Assembly: GCA_900555715.1 (NCBI GenBank)
Contig: USMC01000059.1
Span: forward strand, 1-16,078
Origin: an uncultured Porphyromonadaceae bacterium
GTDB lineage: Bacteria; Bacteroidota; Bacteroidia; Bacteroidales; Muribaculaceae
Length of the DNA stretch: 16,078 nt
Direction: 5' to 3'
A program made the position numbers and the translations under genes. The notes under the pieces were generated by a model. That model was not told the origin of the DNA. It saw only the letters and a list, made by a program, of their open reading frames with translations, and did not search any database. Shown in pieces: positions 15,348 to 16,078 of the stretch (position 1 is the first letter of the stretch; the number at the start of each line of letters is the position of its first letter).

Positions 15348-15926
15348 TCAATGTTTGTCACATACTTTTCTTATTTGCCGGGCAGGATTCCCTACAACTA
15401 ATGAGTACGGCGGCACATCGCGGGTCACTATGCTGCCGGCGCCGACAACAGCTCCATCGCCTATTGTCACACCGGGGAGCACGCAAACATCCGCAGCTAT
15501 CCACACGTCGTTTCCGATAGTGACAGGAGCGGCGCGCATTATACCCTGATTACGTTGTCCGGCATCTTCGGAATGTATGATCGTACATAATGTGGTGTTA
15601 GGTCCTATAAACACATTATTGCCGATAACGACTTCTGCCTCGTCGAGAATTGTCAGGTTGAAATTACCCACGAAATTGTCTCCGATATGAATATTGAATC
15701 CGAAATCGCAATGGAAAGGACTGTGAATCACCGGATTTTTGCCTACGCAAGGAAGTATTTCCCGCATAATAGCCTCCCGTTCGTCTGTTCTCGACGGCAA
15801 CGTGGCGTTGAGTCGGAAACAGAGATCCTCGCAGCGCACCAGAGCCTCGTGTATCTCGGAAGTGAAACCGTTCATCCACACACCCGAACGGAGGGCAACA
15901 AAATCAGAATGGTTAATGTTAATCAT
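15348..15926 (-). CDS. Sugar O-acetyltransferase, LacA/Maa family (left-handed beta-helix)
   Basis: An acetyl-CoA-dependent transferase of 192 residues, the family's usual length, predicted to acetylate a sugar hydroxyl in the cytoplasm; the family includes maltose and galactoside acetyltransferases. An N-terminal helical cap (about 20-60) precedes hexapeptide repeats from about 65, such as IHIGDNFVGNFN, VVIGNNVFIGPN, VTIGNDVWIAAD and VTIGDGAVVGAG. H118 in T-I-I-H-S-E-D is at the place of the catalytic histidine (H115 in E. coli LacA), although the usual following proline is Ser. N88 in VGNFN fits a substrate contact. The ending VPPYSLVVGNPAR is typical of the family. Natural substrates of many family members are not known. 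It is preceded by its own promoter and the ROK regulator lies downstream on the same strand. Confidence 0.92.
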   Translation of the reverse strand: MININHSDFVALRSGVWMNGFTSEIHEALVRCEDLCFRLNATLPSRTDEREAIMREILPCVGKNPVIHSPFHCDFGFNIHIGDNFVGNFNLTILDEAEVVIGNNVFIGPNTTLCTIIHSEDAGQRNQGIMRAAPVTIGNDVWIAADVCVLPGVTIGDGAVVGAGSIVTRDVPPYSLVVGNPARQIRKVCDKH

Positions 15927-15958
15927 ATATACCGTTTTTAAGTAGAAGCTACAGAATA

Positions 15959-15990
15959 CAAATGTACAATATTATTCGTTGCGCAGCAAA
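15959..15990 (-). promoter_or_regulatory. Promoter of the acetyltransferase gene
   Basis: On the minus strand TTTG (15990-15987), a 20-base spacer and TACATTTG (15966-15959) fit the Bacteroidetes -33/-7 pattern. The start site would be near 15954, 28 bases before the ATG. The -33 box lies inside the T-rich tail of the tRNA-Asn terminator. Confidence 0.65.
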
Positions 15991-16025
15991 AACAAAAAGG
16001 ACGATTCTCTGCGAACCGTCCTTTT
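15988..16025 (-). terminator. Rho-independent terminator downstream of tRNA-Asn
   Basis: On the minus strand a 13-base-pair stem (16025-16013 with 16007-15995, one G-U wobble, 5-base loop) begins two bases after the tRNA discriminator base. It is followed by a T-rich tail (15998-15988), so it should end transcription of the tRNA before the acetyltransferase. Confidence 0.85.
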
Positions 16026-16026
16026 G

Positions 16027-16078
16027 CGCTTCAAGATGGACTCGAACCAACGACCCTCTGATTAACAGTCAGATGCTC
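16027..16078 (-). tRNA. tRNA-Asn (GTT), 5' part beyond the window
   Basis: The minus strand shows the 3' half of a tRNA. The anticodon arm has a 5-base-pair stem (TCTGA with TCAGA) around loop CTGTTAA, and anticodon GTT at 16066-16064 reads asparagine codons. The variable loop GGGTC, the T loop TTCGAGT, the acceptor 3' strand TTGAAGC (16034-16028) and the discriminator G (16027) all fit; G73 is normal for tRNA-Asn. CCA is not encoded. The end of the D arm (GAGCA) is at the window edge. The T stem, GTTGG with CCATC, has one U-U mismatch. Confidence 0.92.

Noticed and set aside
1..16078. CRISPR array, insertion sequence, prophage, toxin-antitoxin or defence cassette
   Set aside because: No spaced repeats, transposase, integrase, or toxin or nuclease families were seen; all long frames are explained by the genes listed.

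Overview
The window looks like a chromosomal segment from a member of the Bacteroidales, and the overall character (GC-rich coding sequence, protein families) fits the Muribaculaceae best. The assignment rests on three things seen in the sequence. First, promoters repeatedly match the Bacteroidetes primary sigma-factor pattern, TTTG or TTG at -33, a 19-21 base spacer, then TAnnTTTG at -7. Second, Bacteroidales-specific families are present (DUF4831, a Porin_10-like putative porin). Third, the DnaE is long and has an insertion in its PHP domain. Species-level identity cannot be read from the window.

Layout. Bases 1-318 hold a divergent promoter region with one promoter pointing left out of the window, one pointing right into dnaE, and a possible 38-residue membrane peptide. 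Bases 319-7218 are a plus-strand cluster of four genes: dnaE (replicative polymerase), trxA (thioredoxin), a fused NAD(P)HX epimerase/dehydratase gene, and a DUF4831 secreted protein. Gaps are 26 and 29 bases and then a 4-base ATGA overlap. A bidirectional terminator (7212-7268) separates this from a minus-strand pair, a PAP2 phosphatase followed by a short-chain dehydrogenase/reductase. A divergent promoter region (8829-8941) then drives a plus-strand pair, putative porin and priA, which are 4 bases apart. From 13457 to the end everything is on the minus strand: a TlpA-like protein without redox cysteines, a ROK-family regulator, a LacA/Maa-type acetyltransferase, and the 3' part of a tRNA-Asn gene with its terminator.

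Biology. Most of this is housekeeping: DNA replication and restart (DnaE, PriA), thiol redox (TrxA), cofactor repair (Nnr), and envelope functions (porin, PAP2, DUF4831). There is no mobile element, CRISPR array, prophage or defence cassette, and I do not see a new multi-gene system. The observations most worth following are at the residue and regulatory level. The epimerase half of the Nnr fusion has lost the GNNGGD-type motif while the dehydratase half looks intact. The TlpA-like protein has lost both active-site cysteines and the cis-proline. The putative porin promoter sits so close to the ATG that the mRNA may be leaderless. The tRNA-Asn terminator overlaps the -33 box of the next promoter.
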